A stretch of DNA of 64,000 nucleotides from Pseudaeromonas sp963677375 (GCA_963677375.2 OY782042.2:79891-143890), one strand, 5' to 3'. Shown: positions 44,246 through 52,516, counted from the stretch's first letter. Numbers and translations: made by a program. Notes: generated by a model from the letters alone, not told the origin.

Positions 44246-45334
44246 TTATCCATTACCATATCCAACAGCGGCTTTAATTGAGCGCACCAGTACATCACTG
44301 GCGGGCACATACCGACCTGAGCGCATCCCTCCGGCGAACCGTGTAGTGCGCTTTGACCAATCACCCGATGATGCTTTCTCAACGAGCCAGAGCCTGTCGT
44401 GCTTAAGCACCAACCATCCACCGTCAATCTCTAGCTGGCAGTCAGGTGAATATAAAACTGCATCAGCTCCATCTTGTCCGTCATGAGCAATCACCTCGGC
44501 GATCTGAGACACCGACAGCAGGCTTCCAGAAGTAACCACAGTCTCCGTTGGTATCTCGCTTTCGATAACAACTGGAGAGGGCTGCATATCCATCTGATTA
44601 TTGACGGGCAGGGATGGGCCTAATTTAGAAGCAGGTAGTTGTTCTTTTAATGCCTCCCTCAATCGCTCTCTGATCCCGCGTTCTCTCGGGTGATACAGCC
44701 ACCCTTTGGTATCCGGATCCGCAAGGAACAAACGGAACAGCATTATTGCGGTAGTCTCTCTTGATGGCGCAGCGTTGATTTCCCGCGATAAAGCAGCAAG
44801 CAGAGCCGTGTAATCAACCCAGATCAACCCAACGTTCATGTGGCGATTGGTGTGCCCAGTGACCCAATTAGGTGATTCTCTTGGTTTATCTGGCAAGGGA
44901 AGGTAAAGGCCCAAATTGTTCGTTTCAGAATCGGTAAACCGAAAGTAAAAATGTGGACCACCTTTTCCCTTGGTGATAATGGCCGGCGGCACAGGACGGC
45001 GCCAAACCACTGAGTCTCGCAGAACAAGAGCTGGGTTCGCCGGGGAGGGGATTTCCTCCTGGATGTTGAGCGCAGGGAGAATGATGTTGAGGGGCTCAAT
45101 CAACGGCTTATCGAGCTCCGCCTGTAGCGCAAGCATCACTCCCATCCTTGCCCCCAAGCGACAATCGTGCTGCCCCTTGTGGGTAAAGTGGTATCGTCCG
45201 CTCTCGTAGAGCGAGATTACAGGCTGATGACAAGCGGGGCAGACGAGGTTGCTACCTACTTCCTCTGGGTCGTATTCCACTAAACCAATCAACTCACCGG
45301 TATCGGCGTTAATCGAAAAGGGCAGGCCGCCCAT
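44246..45334 (-). CDS. CoiA-like protein with N-terminal zinc ribbon
   Basis: A 362-residue protein. The N-terminus has LVCPACHQPV and RYHFTHKGQHDC, the zinc-type segment typical of competence protein CoiA-like families; the rest is not recognised. I chose the ATG at 45334 because GGGAGGG lies 8 bases upstream; a GTG 39 bases earlier lacks a ribosome site. It is transcribed with the recombinase. A role in handling incoming DNA is possible but unproven. Confidence 0.5.
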   Translation of the reverse strand: MGGLPFSINADTGELIGLVEYDPEEVGSNLVCPACHQPVISLYESGRYHFTHKGQHDCRLGARMGVMLALQAELDKPLIEPLNIILPALNIQEEIPSPANPALVLRDSVVWRRPVPPAIITKGKGGPHFYFRFTDSETNNLGLYLPLPDKPRESPNWVTGHTNRHMNVGLIWVDYTALLAALSREINAAPSRETTAIMLFRLFLADPDTKGWLYHPRERGIRERLREALKEQLPASKLGPSLPVNNQMDMQPSPVVIESEIPTETVVTSGSLLSVSQIAEVIAHDGQDGADAVLYSPDCQLEIDGGWLVLKHDRLWLVEKASSGDWSKRTTRFAGGMRSGRYVPASDVLVRSIKAAVGYGNG

Positions 45335-45397
45335 GGCTTTTACCCTCCCAACAATGATTGCTACCGGAGTCACTATAACAGCGAGAGGAAATCAATG

Positions 45398-45409
45398 GAA
45401 ATATATTTC
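45398..45409. promoter_or_regulatory. GAAATATATTTC palindrome, candidate operator
   Basis: A perfect 12-bp palindrome (in the context GGAAATATATTTCC) in the divergent gap between the CoiA-like gene and the 45469 operon. Exact copies occur at 59885 and 59909 and a near copy at 60134, close to another HTH gene of the same family. Confidence 0.5.
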
Positions 45410-45468
45410 CAGAGAGAGATAATGTAGTCACATTTGACTGGTTGTGTTGTGATAAGGACTAGACATCC

Positions 45469-45624
45469 ATGACACAATGGGCGTCCGAAATGATTAGCGC
45501 ATGGGTGAGGGGGGTTGCCTCTTTCGGCAAGCCATGGGCCATCCGATTAGCCTTGCAGCACGCAGAGATAGTTGAAATAGCAAATGCTAGGCAGCCACTA
45601 CCAACAGGAAATAAAGAGGAATAA
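45469..45624 (+). CDS. 51-residue unknown protein, first gene of an accessory operon
   Basis: ATG with AAGGAC upstream; the next gene starts 2 bp after its stop. An amphipathic small protein (ISAWVRGVASFGKPWAIRL). No motif recognised. Confidence 0.5.
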   Translation: MTQWASEMISAWVRGVASFGKPWAIRLALQHAEIVEIANARQPLPTGNKEE

Positions 45625-45626
45625 TC

Positions 45627-45932
45627 ATGCATCTGTATCAAGGCGTTGTGGGAAAAGGGGAAACTCAAGTCATGTGTGACGACAAACCCTTAGAGTCGCA
45701 CTGCGACATCGTCAATCACTCACCTTCGGGCTTTGCCTGGGGGTACCAGGGAAGTGGCCCCGCACAGCTGGCACTTGCAATCATGTGTACCGAATATGGT
45801 GAGGATTTATCCGCTCATCCCTGTCACTACCAGGATCTTAAACGGCATCTAATTGCTGAGCTGGAGGCGGATAAGCCATTCCATCTGTCTTCTGCGGATA
45901 TATACACCGCCGTTCAGCTCATCAATCGCTAA
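45627..45932 (+). CDS. DUF6166-like protein
   Basis: A 101-residue protein with the conserved segment GFAWGYQGSGPAQLALAIM that marks the DUF6166 family, found on plasmids and phages. GAGGA precedes the ATG. Function of the family is unknown to me. It belongs to the 45469-47113 operon. Confidence 0.65.
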   Translation: MHLYQGVVGKGETQVMCDDKPLESHCDIVNHSPSGFAWGYQGSGPAQLALAIMCTEYGEDLSAHPCHYQDLKRHLIAELEADKPFHLSSADIYTAVQLINR

Positions 45933-45941
45933 GGCCTACTT

Positions 45942-46187
45942 ATGGCGAGAAGTGCTGAAACCGAGTTTCATCGGATCGTTCGTGCGAAGGGGTGGACGCT
46001 TCTGGAGCTCGGTGAGCGGTGGGGCTTAGGGCCTCGTCAAATGACCCGAATAGCTCAGGGCTGTAGCACCCGAGATCTGGACTCTGCCTATGGCCTCCCC
46101 AAAAAGACAAAGAAGAAAAAACGGCGGGGAACACAATCCAACGCAAACAACCCAATTACCAGTGATGAACAAGGAGCCCCAAAATGA
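45942..46187 (+). CDS. Single-unit HTH protein related to the four-HTH protein
   Basis: An 81-residue protein whose first 45 residues form one HTH unit (KGWTLLELGERWGLGPRQMTRI) like those at 41878 and 59919. The C-terminus is lysine-rich and polar. It lies downstream of a GAAATATATTTC palindrome, so it may regulate its own operon. Its stop overlaps the next ATG. Confidence 0.6.
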   Translation: MARSAETEFHRIVRAKGWTLLELGERWGLGPRQMTRIAQGCSTRDLDSAYGLPKKTKKKKRRGTQSNANNPITSDEQGAPK

Positions 46188-46468
46188 GCGAGCTTTATCA
46201 ACAAACAACCAAATGGCTCTGTGGCTCGCGCTGGAGAATTATCGCTATTGCGGGTGTTGTATCGATGATCTTGCAAAACGCGCTGAACCTCTTTGCAGAG
46301 GAGGTGACCCGCACGTTGATTGACAATCTCCTGGTTGGGATGTTGTCGGCGCTATTGGTCATTTGGTTCGCTAGCCCCGCAAAGATGTGTGGGTTGGTGA
46401 TGGGTTATGTCCGGGTGGCTTGCTTGTTTGTTGCAAGGGCTCTTAAATCAGAGGGCAACAAGAGATGA
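46184..46468 (+). CDS. Small membrane protein (94 residues)
   Basis: Two hydrophobic segments (IIAIAGVVSMILQNALNLF, LLVGMLSALLVIWFA). Overlapping start and stop codons with both neighbours indicate a co-translated operon. Function unknown. Confidence 0.6.
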   Translation: MSELYQQTTKWLCGSRWRIIAIAGVVSMILQNALNLFAEEVTRTLIDNLLVGMLSALLVIWFASPAKMCGLVMGYVRVACLFVARALKSEGNKR

Positions 46469-46845
46469 CATTGAAGTTGATGGTAAGCGTTGCCCGGCTG
46501 GCGACATGGGTTCTTTTATTTTGGGTATTCGTGACGGCAGGGCTTCGTTGGCAAGCCGTGGCCCGGCCAATCCCGAAGGTCGAGATCACATTTGAGGCCG
46601 GTCAGCAGTTATCTGGTGAGCTGCGGACAAACTGGAATGGCTCGAAAACACTGCTCGATGCAGCATCCACTTCTCATCACATTAATGAATCGGATATCAT
46701 CCTGATGACGATTCCAGCCAACGAAGCTCCCAAGCCATTTCCGTGGCGGGCCTTTACGCCATTGTTTATATTCACCCTGGTCACAACCTGGCGAGCGCTA
46801 GAACAAGTACGAAAACAAACCTTGAAGGACAGGAATAATGCATAG
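46465..46845 (+). CDS. Membrane protein with periplasmic loop (126 residues)
   Basis: One N-terminal and one C-terminal transmembrane segment enclose a soluble domain of about 60 residues (VEITFEAGQQLSGELR). Starts inside the previous stop and overlaps the next gene by 8 bp. Function unknown. Confidence 0.6.
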   Translation: MTLKLMVSVARLATWVLLFWVFVTAGLRWQAVARPIPKVEITFEAGQQLSGELRTNWNGSKTLLDAASTSHHINESDIILMTIPANEAPKPFPWRAFTPLFIFTLVTTWRALEQVRKQTLKDRNNA

Positions 46846-47113
46846 CGCCAGCACAGACGGATTCACCAGCATTGCTGAAATTCTTTGGTGGCTGCCATAC
46901 CTCAGCCTAGCACTCAGCGCCTGGTGGATTGTCGAAACCGTTAGTAATCTAAAAAAGGCCAGCCTGATAAAAACCTTCGGCGACATAACCGATCCGGACA
47001 TCCAGAAATTATTGAACGGGGCAAAGCCACCCCGTTACGATCTATATGCCCTTGGCTATGGGTTTGCTGCGATCAGCTCCATCGCCGTCATAATCATTTT
47101 CTGGGCTATATAA
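46838..47113 (+). CDS. Small membrane protein (91 residues)
   Basis: Two hydrophobic segments at the ends (LPYLSLALSAWWIVETV, GFAAISSIAVIIIFWAI) and a charged middle. Last gene of the operon, followed by a hairpin at 47118. Confidence 0.6.
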   Translation: MHSASTDGFTSIAEILWWLPYLSLALSAWWIVETVSNLKKASLIKTFGDITDPDIQKLLNGAKPPRYDLYALGYGFAAISSIAVIIIFWAI

Positions 47114-47117
47114 CTTC

Positions 47118-47144
47118 GCCCGCAGCAGATGGGATGCTGCGGGC
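47118..47144. terminator. Perfect hairpin between convergent genes
   Basis: GCCCGCAGCA-GATGGGA-TGCTGCGGGC, a 10-bp perfect stem between the membrane operon and the end of kfrA. No T run on either strand, so it may act as a weak bidirectional terminator. Confidence 0.5.
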
Positions 47145-47154
47145 ATGGGTAAGA

Positions 47155-48351
47155 TTAATCGGGCTGTGAGTTGGCAGCCGCCTCGCCATCAACTCCGCGG
47201 GGAGCCATTAACTCGCTAATCGATGCTCGCAGACTCCTATTCTCCGCTCTATAGTCCTTATTGTCCTGCCTTTGGATGGCAAGCTCGCTTTTGGCCTCTT
47301 TGAGCTGCTCTTTGAGCATCTCTATGGAGGCCAGCCCTTCGCTGTGCTTTTCCTTGAGCATGGCATTGTCGGTGTTACATCTGCTCAACGCTGAGCGCAG
47401 CGCCTCAATTGTCGTCTCGAGCTCTCCAGTGCGAGCGGAGGAGGCATCAAGAGCTGCCTTGGCATCCAAGTGTGACTGTCGCTCACATGCCAGTTGCTCG
47501 TTCACGCCGGCAAGCTCTTTTTGGGCGATCAGCAATGCATCGCCAGTCGAGGTCAACTGAGATGACAGCTCCTCCAGCTCGCTTTTGAGGGTTGCCGTAC
47601 CTCGCTGGAGTTCGTCCCGCATGGTCGATACATCTGCCAGCTCCATTTTCAGCGTGCTGTTTTCCGTTACCAGTGTCTCTGCTCTCATCTTCTGCTCGGA
47701 GAGATGAGCGCTCAGCTCGCCAATCCTTTCTGTGGCTAATTGCAGATCCCGCTGAACTTTCGAGGCCAGCACGGATAGCTCCTCATTTTTTTCAGCGGCA
47801 TTTCGCAGATCGGCTCGAATCGTCGAGATGTCTTGAGCTTGGGTACCAGTAAGCGTCTCCAGCGCTAGGCGATCTCGCTCAAGCAAGTCCAGCTGCTGCT
47901 GCATCCCTTGAATCTGAGTTTGTGCGAGCTGAATTTCAGCCTCATACAGAATTTCACTTTCCAGCATTTCCTGGGTGCGCTCGTTCAGCTCAGCACGATC
48001 AGCAGAGTATTGTTGCTGGGCCTCACTCAGGGCTGCATTCCACAACTGGCGGGCGATGTGCGAAAACTCACTGGTAAGGCTCCCCGGGATCGGAAGCTCT
48101 GCGTCCTCCGGTTGCTCGCCGAGCCTGGCTCTATATTCCCGCAGAACCGGGTTGATGGTTGAGTTGGAGCCGCCACCCATCTCCGTCCGGATGTTCCGCT
48201 GATTAACCCGCAGCCCTCGAGCAAGGAGCGATTCAATAGCCGCCCAAACCTCTTTCGCCTTGGCACTGGAGATCTGTGACCCATCATTGCGTCGTGCAAC
48301 ATTGTTCTCATCGCTCGACATTGGTTGTGACTGTTCAACCACTTCGTTCAT
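47155..48351 (-). CDS. kfrA: KfrA-like DNA-binding coiled-coil protein
   Basis: A 398-residue protein with an N-terminal KfrA-type DNA-binding domain (VWAAIESLLARGLRVNQRNI, then GGGSNSTINPVLREY) followed by a very long alpha-helical coiled coil (residues about 130-380, rich in E, L, Q, A). KfrA proteins of broad-host plasmids repress their own promoter and support stable inheritance. The upstream region has matching repeats. GAGGGCT precedes the ATG. Confidence 0.88.
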   Translation of the reverse strand: MNEVVEQSQPMSSDENNVARRNDGSQISSAKAKEVWAAIESLLARGLRVNQRNIRTEMGGGSNSTINPVLREYRARLGEQPEDAELPIPGSLTSEFSHIARQLWNAALSEAQQQYSADRAELNERTQEMLESEILYEAEIQLAQTQIQGMQQQLDLLERDRLALETLTGTQAQDISTIRADLRNAAEKNEELSVLASKVQRDLQLATERIGELSAHLSEQKMRAETLVTENSTLKMELADVSTMRDELQRGTATLKSELEELSSQLTSTGDALLIAQKELAGVNEQLACERQSHLDAKAALDASSARTGELETTIEALRSALSRCNTDNAMLKEKHSEGLASIEMLKEQLKEAKSELAIQRQDNKDYRAENRSLRASISELMAPRGVDGEAAANSQPD

Positions 48352-48387
48352 TGCTCAGCCCTCGTTGATTAATTTCTGTATTTGTAT

Positions 48388-48404
48388 CAGTACAGTACAG
48401 TACA
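48388..48404. promoter_or_regulatory. GTACAG repeat cluster near kfrA start, candidate operator
   Basis: CAGTACAGTACAGTACA, three overlapping copies of the self-complementary GTAC core, 37 bases upstream of kfrA. Confidence 0.5.
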
Positions 48405-48444
48405 CCAAACAAAGTCGAAGTGCGACACCCTCATCACCCATAAT

Positions 48445-48479
48445 AACAAGCAATAGAATCCCTTATTCTATTGCTTGTT
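48445..48479. promoter_or_regulatory. Perfect 15-bp inverted repeat in the kfrA divergent region
   Basis: AACAAGCAATAGAAT and its exact complement separated by CCCTT. Its central position between two GTAC clusters suggests an operator, although a stable hairpin in RNA is also possible. Confidence 0.6.
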
Positions 48480-48508
48480 GTGGTGGCAGGGGTTTGGCTT
48501 GCTTTTTA

Positions 48509-48535
48509 TACTGTACTGTATTGTACTCGTACAGT
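48509..48535. promoter_or_regulatory. Second GTACTGT repeat cluster, candidate operator
   Basis: TACTGTACTGTA, then TTGTACTCGTACAGT, the mirror-image counterpart of the cluster at 48388, upstream of the plus-strand gene at 48592. Confidence 0.5.
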
Positions 48536-48591
48536 TCAGGGGTTATTCTCTCTGTATCGGTGTCCAACTCGGACAAAATGGCAGGTGAAGC

Positions 48592-49656
48592 ATGAAGATT
48601 TCAACAACAGCAATCGCCACTCTCATCGCGACGCTCGGCGTGTCCGGATCAGTCCATTGCGCTGACCTCATCCATGTCCCTGTCGAAGCCACCGTAACGA
48701 TGAGCCCCAGTGAGACTGTGCAACAGGCAATTCAACGGATCCAGCCGCTGCTAGCCGAAGCGGCTCTTTCGGCACAGCCTGGGCTGACCGCTCGGGTTGT
48801 TCTTGACAGAGATGATCGCCTAGTAACGCGGACGACCCAGATCCAGGCTGCCGTGACCACCTCGACGGTTGATGATGTCCAAATGCTGGACAATGGCCGG
48901 GCTAAGGTTCAGATGACCTTTATCCTGGATAACGAGGCCGGCGCTCAATATCGCCAGCTGCGAGCAGAAAATGACATACTCAAGGCAAAACTGAGTGACG
49001 CAGCCGAGTCACTGGCGGCTGATCAGGTCGGCAAGATGGCCGCTTACGAAGCATACCGAACCCGAGTGGCTAATCTGGAGGCTGGTACCCGCGCCGCGGG
49101 CTCCGTCAGTGCCGGTGTGGCCGCAGGCATGGCTCAGCAGTTGATTGATCAGGCAGAAGGTCGAGCATCATGCTCCGGAAAGTATCAGGTTGTGGCGGTG
49201 GATAACACGCGGTACCAGCGACAAGACAATGGCAACCTATCTGCGTCCTCACAGATCAGGGTTCACCGCGCCTTCGATTCCTGCCTGGAGCAGCACAACC
49301 GGCAAACCAGTTTTTACCTTGTCGCATGGCTGGGTAGCGCCAGGCTGGTTACAGCAATTGAGCAAGGGAAGCCATACCCAATGGCTTTCGGAGGTACAGC
49401 ACAACAGCGGATGAGTTTGCAGCACAACACTGCCTATCCTGACGGCTGGGGTTTGTTCTCGGATGTTGGTGGTGGCACGCTCAAATCGCAGATTTCGACG
49501 CATACACGGACCATTTACTGGGATGTGGACGGCGCTCGAGCATTGGCGGACAGAGGGACAGCGGATGTCACGTTGAGCTTTTCAGTGCGAGGAGTGCCAG
49601 AACAAGCCTACAAGGATGATGACAGGCTCAAGTATGCCATCGTTATGGCATGGTGA
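48592..49656 (+). CDS. Secreted protein of unknown family (354 residues)
   Basis: A signal peptide (cut near VHCA) leads into a domain with VTMSPSETVQQAIQRI, a short helical segment (residues about 120-180), and a C-terminal beta-rich domain. Two cysteines, probably paired. No family recognised. It is divergent from kfrA and shares its repeat-rich promoter region, so KfrA may regulate it. Confidence 0.65.
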   Translation: MKISTTAIATLIATLGVSGSVHCADLIHVPVEATVTMSPSETVQQAIQRIQPLLAEAALSAQPGLTARVVLDRDDRLVTRTTQIQAAVTTSTVDDVQMLDNGRAKVQMTFILDNEAGAQYRQLRAENDILKAKLSDAAESLAADQVGKMAAYEAYRTRVANLEAGTRAAGSVSAGVAAGMAQQLIDQAEGRASCSGKYQVVAVDNTRYQRQDNGNLSASSQIRVHRAFDSCLEQHNRQTSFYLVAWLGSARLVTAIEQGKPYPMAFGGTAQQRMSLQHNTAYPDGWGLFSDVGGGTLKSQISTHTRTIYWDVDGARALADRGTADVTLSFSVRGVPEQAYKDDDRLKYAIVMAW

Positions 49657-49706
49657 AGGAAAGCCAAAGCCTAGATTTCTGTGGCTTTGGCTAGTCGAGG
49701 CTAATC

Positions 49707-49907
49707 TTACTCATCCCGGAGACGACGGATCGTGCGTTTAGTTTCCCGATAAACGGTCATCACCTCTGCATTCCCGTTCCGGAGTTGCCGCCCAGCTATA
49801 CCACGATAGCCCTCGTTACCATCTTCCACCCCAGTAAGGTATCTGTTTTTAGCCTCACTGAGCCCTGCTTCGATTGGGTTCTGTGGTTCTAGCTTTTTCA
49901 TGCCCAT
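49707..49907 (-). CDS. 66-residue basic unknown protein
   Basis: Starts MGMKKLEPQNP with GGAGAG upstream and overlaps the end of the previous gene by 53 bp in another frame. The C-terminus is arginine-rich (RETKRTIRRLRDE), so nucleic-acid binding is possible. Last gene of the minus-strand array. Confidence 0.5.
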   Translation of the reverse strand: MGMKKLEPQNPIEAGLSEAKNRYLTGVEDGNEGYRGIAGRQLRNGNAEVMTVYRETKRTIRRLRDE

Positions 49908-50292
49908 GACTCTCTCCAATTTTGCTAATTAGTTGACCCGCAACAACAGCCGGCGGGGATGATGCGTCCATCTGGACAAAAACCCAATCAGAAGGCAAAG
50001 AGGTGTCCTTCCGCTTATCCATTCCAAACACGATCTTGGTCTCTTCGACGAAGATAGTGAATGCGCTCTTGAGGTTCTCCAAGCCTTTCGGTGGGGATGA
50101 CCGGAAACCAACCCCCCTGGACTTCAATACTCCTTTCAGTGTCTTCATGAACGCCAGCTTTTCACGACTGGACGGAGCGACTTTAAGAGCGAGCCTCAGA
50201 TCATCAATCATCTGTTCTATGTCCGAATCGTAGTCCTTGCTGTGTTTCGTTGTGTCGCAAGGAGATTGCGGAAATTGAATAACATTTGTCAT
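49855..50292 (-). CDS. 145-residue unknown soluble protein
   Basis: I chose the ATG beginning MTNVIQFPQSP. The product is helical and charged, with no membrane segment. The 163 bases upstream (50293-50456) hold no gene I can see. Function unknown. Confidence 0.55.
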   Translation of the reverse strand: MTNVIQFPQSPCDTTKHSKDYDSDIEQMIDDLRLALKVAPSSREKLAFMKTLKGVLKSRGVGFRSSPPKGLENLKSAFTIFVEETKIVFGMDKRKDTSLPSDWVFVQMDASSPPAVVAGQLISKIGESHGHEKARTTEPNRSRAQ

Positions 50293-50456
50293 GAACTGGA
50301 TCCTTGATGCTGTACCGCAGCTGAATATAGGACTTTTCCTTTTTATCACTAGCACCATCAACTCGCAACTGGCCGCCTATCAGCGATCTCCAATTTTAGC
50401 CACGCCATCCTTTGTTTGTGTTTACCGGTCAAAAGTCTGACAACGACATTTTTCCC

Positions 50457-50735
50457 TTAACTGTTTTCATTCCCGAGCAGACGCTCCAGCTTTGCGCACT
50501 CATCGCGTAGACAGGCTATGGCGTTCTGATGGTGCTCGATGTGTTCACGCTTCCGGCTTAACTCCCATTGTTGCCGATCTCGCAGCGAGAGAGGTGCTTT
50601 CCCCCCCTCCCTTACTTCATAGCCACACTCTGGGTCGTCAGAGCAAAACTCCAGGCCTGACGCTTTAAATTTCCATAGCGCATTCATACAGAATGGGCAG
50701 TAACGACCTGATAACTCATGGATAGATGGGTTCAT
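50457..50735 (-). CDS. Zinc-ribbon protein with coiled-coil tail (92 residues)
   Basis: RYCPFCMNALWKF and a following LEFCSDDPECGYE provide a CxxC pair plus two more cysteines, a likely zinc ribbon. The C-terminal 40 residues are a helical, charged segment. It follows a two-hairpin intergenic module. Confidence 0.6.
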   Translation of the reverse strand: MNPSIHELSGRYCPFCMNALWKFKASGLEFCSDDPECGYEVREGGKAPLSLRDRQQWELSRKREHIEHHQNAIACLRDECAKLERLLGNENS

Positions 50736-50742
50736 GAGTTCA

Positions 50743-50818
50743 TTTTCCCCTTTAACAATTTCACTTCCTCGAACCCTGCTCCCAGAGCTCGGGAAGTAGG
50801 CCGCCATGCGGCCACGGT
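50743..50818 (-). repeat. Two-hairpin intergenic module, copy A
   Basis: On the minus strand: hairpin GGCCGC-ATG-GCGGCC, then a longer hairpin from ACTTCC to GGAAGT (50763-50797), then ATTGTTAAAGGGGAAAA before the next gene. The same arrangement is at 57978-58052. Confidence 0.6.
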
Positions 50819-51004
50819 TTAATCAGCCAGGTAAATCTGAAACTCTTCATCACAGTGCTGGCACTGCACATGCAGTCGCCGCGCTTCGTCCTGAGAAATG
50901 GACGTATCATTTTCACAGTGCGGGCACCGGGCGGTAACATCAAACCGAGTGATTTCACCGGCTGGCTTTTTACTGGCACTTGTCATCGTGATCTGTTGCG
51001 TCAC
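50819..51004 (-). CDS. Small zinc-ribbon protein (61 residues)
   Basis: Two CxxC pairs (RCPHCENDTS, VQCQHCDEEF) form a clear zinc ribbon. Starts at GTG after GGGGGAG; an in-frame ATG six codons later is possible. Confidence 0.6.
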   Translation of the reverse strand: MTQQITMTSASKKPAGEITRFDVTARCPHCENDTSISQDEARRLHVQCQHCDEEFQIYLAD

Positions 51005-51016
51005 GGTCGTCTCCCC

Positions 51017-51094
51017 CTAACTTGGCTGCTTAGAAATGGTGATGGGCTTGCCGCCCTGGGTCACGGTGTACCCAGCAGAACGTGCCTTTTCCAT
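51017..51094 (-). CDS. Possible 25-residue ORF
   Basis: A short frame MEKARSAGYTVTQGGKP ending at a typical stop-plus-GGGGGAG junction before the next gene. The open frame extends about 12 codons further upstream without a start codon, so it may be longer through frameshift from the preceding gene. Confidence 0.3.
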   Translation of the reverse strand: MEKARSAGYTVTQGGKPITISKQPS

Positions 51095-51123
51095 CTCCCA
51101 CGCCGTTTCTTCATCAAATCCAG

Positions 51124-51285
51124 CTAGCGGTCAAAGGTAACGTCAAAGCCTTTCTTGCGTAGCGAGTCGATAGCGTTCTGCACTTCGGCATGTACTCGCT
51201 TCCGCTCCCGCGCCTTGTGATACTCGCTGGCACCCCAACCGATCACAGCGAAGATAATGGCAAGAGCCAAATAATCAGCGTTCAT
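51124..51285 (-). CDS. 53-residue single-pass membrane protein
   Basis: Starts MNADYLALAIIFAVIGWGA (one transmembrane segment) and continues with a basic helical tail. The junction GTTAAGGGGAAAAAG precedes the ATG. Function unknown. Confidence 0.6.
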   Translation of the reverse strand: MNADYLALAIIFAVIGWGASEYHKARERKRVHAEVQNAIDSLRKKGFDVTFDR

Positions 51286-51295
51286 CTTTTTCCCC

Positions 51296-51511
51296 TTAAC
51301 ATTCCAGAATTACATCGAACCACTGTTCGCAGCCATCGCAATATGTAACACCCACTCCCATCACATAATCACCGCCTGGCTCGAAAATGTTGGCATGGTC
51401 ATCCTCCCTCCCGCAGTACGGGCAGGCGATAGAAATTGGGGGCATCGACAAGCGAATCTCTTTCTTGTGCCCCGAGTCAGGGCGCTGCGCCTTTGGCATC
51501 CGTATTCCCAT
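51296..51511 (-). CDS. Zinc-ribbon protein (71 residues)
   Basis: IACPYCGRED and VTYCDGCEQWFDV supply two CxxC pairs. The upstream junction is GTTAAGGGGAAGAAG. Probably a nucleic-acid- or protein-binding zinc ribbon; role unknown. Confidence 0.6.
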   Translation of the reverse strand: MGIRMPKAQRPDSGHKKEIRLSMPPISIACPYCGREDDHANIFEPGGDYVMGVGVTYCDGCEQWFDVILEC

Positions 51512-51527
51512 GATGATCTTCTTCCCC

Positions 51528-51776
51528 TTAACTTTTAGCCTGGTTGCGAGAGGAAATAACAACAGCCTTAGTTTTGATGCGTTCGATTGGCTGATATTGG
51601 CGAACCCACATGATCCAGCTGCAAGCGACTGCAAGCGCAGATAATGTAAGCACGCCATCAGATCCCACTACCAACCCATAGCAAAGAAGGAAAATTGCAC
51701 CTAACACACAGAAGATCAGCCCTTGTTGAGTGGCAATAACAGCTTTCATGTAGTCATCAAAATTTGGTTTCACCAT
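51528..51776 (-). CDS. Small membrane protein (82 residues)
   Basis: Two transmembrane segments (GLIFCVLGAIFLLCYGLVVG, LTLSALAVACSWIMWV). GATTAAGGAAACAGAC precedes the ATG. Function unknown. Confidence 0.6.
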   Translation of the reverse strand: MVKPNFDDYMKAVIATQQGLIFCVLGAIFLLCYGLVVGSDGVLTLSALAVACSWIMWVRQYQPIERIKTKAVVISSRNQAKS

Positions 51777-51786
51777 GTCTGTTTCC

Positions 51787-51975
51787 TTAATCATCTTTAT
51801 GGGCATTGCCCGCATCATCGACGGCGAACCATCCCCCTTTCGGTATCCTGACTTCACCGCTGGGCTGGTGAATGATCAGAACGCCGCCTTTATGGTGAAA
51901 ATTATGGTCTGGTAGAAGGTCTGCTACATCAACCGCATTATCCCCCTGCCACTGCATACGCCTTATCCCTGCCAC
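51787..51975 (-). CDS. 62-residue unknown protein
   Basis: I chose the GTG at 51975 because it follows TGATCAGGGAAAACA, the junction seen across this array; an ATG six codons later is possible. Beta-rich soluble protein (GGVLIIHQPSGEVRIPKGGW). Function unknown. Confidence 0.5.
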   Translation of the reverse strand: MAGIRRMQWQGDNAVDVADLLPDHNFHHKGGVLIIHQPSGEVRIPKGGWFAVDDAGNAHKDD

Positions 51976-51991
51976 GCTATGTTTTCCCTGA

Positions 51992-52267
51992 TCAGTTAAC
52001 CCGAATAGCAAAGACCTCTACGGGATTAGGACCAAAGTGCGGGTGTATAATGGTTTGCAGTTCATAGCCCCGCCACGGGCGTACCAGCACTTTGGAGCCG
52101 TCCCCGGACTTCGGATACCCGAGCTTGATATGTACTTCGTCAAACTCACGGCCTTCAATGCGCTTGCGCCAGTGGTCCGTAATCAGCCTAAATTCAAACG
52201 GCTTTGTTCCAGCCTTTATCTCGTTGAAATACTGGGCCTTTACCGGCAAGTGAAGGACTTTAGGCAT
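51992..52267 (-). CDS. ASCH-domain-like protein (91 residues)
   Basis: VKAQYFNEIKAGTKPFEFR has the ASCH pattern (lysine/glycine/glutamate/arginine), followed by a beta-rich body typical of PUA-like folds. ASCH proteins bind RNA or modified nucleotides; some are phage or plasmid encoded. The junction TAGAGGGAAAACCGG precedes the ATG. Confidence 0.65.
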   Translation of the reverse strand: MPKVLHLPVKAQYFNEIKAGTKPFEFRLITDHWRKRIEGREFDEVHIKLGYPKSGDGSKVLVRPWRGYELQTIIHPHFGPNPVEVFAIRVN

Positions 52268-52279
52268 CCGGTTTTCCCT

Positions 52280-52516
52280 CTACCTTACTTGCGGCTGGTT
52301 ATTGAGGCCGCGATCTAACATGTCCATCACAGACTGATTCTGTATATCGCCGCTATCTCTGACAGCTTCCAAGGCTTGGCAATAGTTATCGGCCTGTTCC
52401 TCTAGCTGGGCGATGAGCACCAGAAGATCAACGGCAGATACATGAGGGTGCATATAGCCAAGTCCCTTCTCATCCAACTCTATGCAGTGATTTTTCAATC
52501 GCTCAAGGGTTATCAT
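52280..52516 (-). CDS. 78-residue helical unknown protein
   Basis: Begins MITLERLKNHC after CAGGAAACAGGA. Helical, leucine-rich, no membrane segment; looks like the small phage/plasmid proteins of unknown function. Followed by the ASCH-like gene after 12 bp. Confidence 0.55.
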   Translation of the reverse strand: MITLERLKNHCIELDEKGLGYMHPHVSAVDLLVLIAQLEEQADNYCQALEAVRDSGDIQNQSVMDMLDRGLNNQPQVR

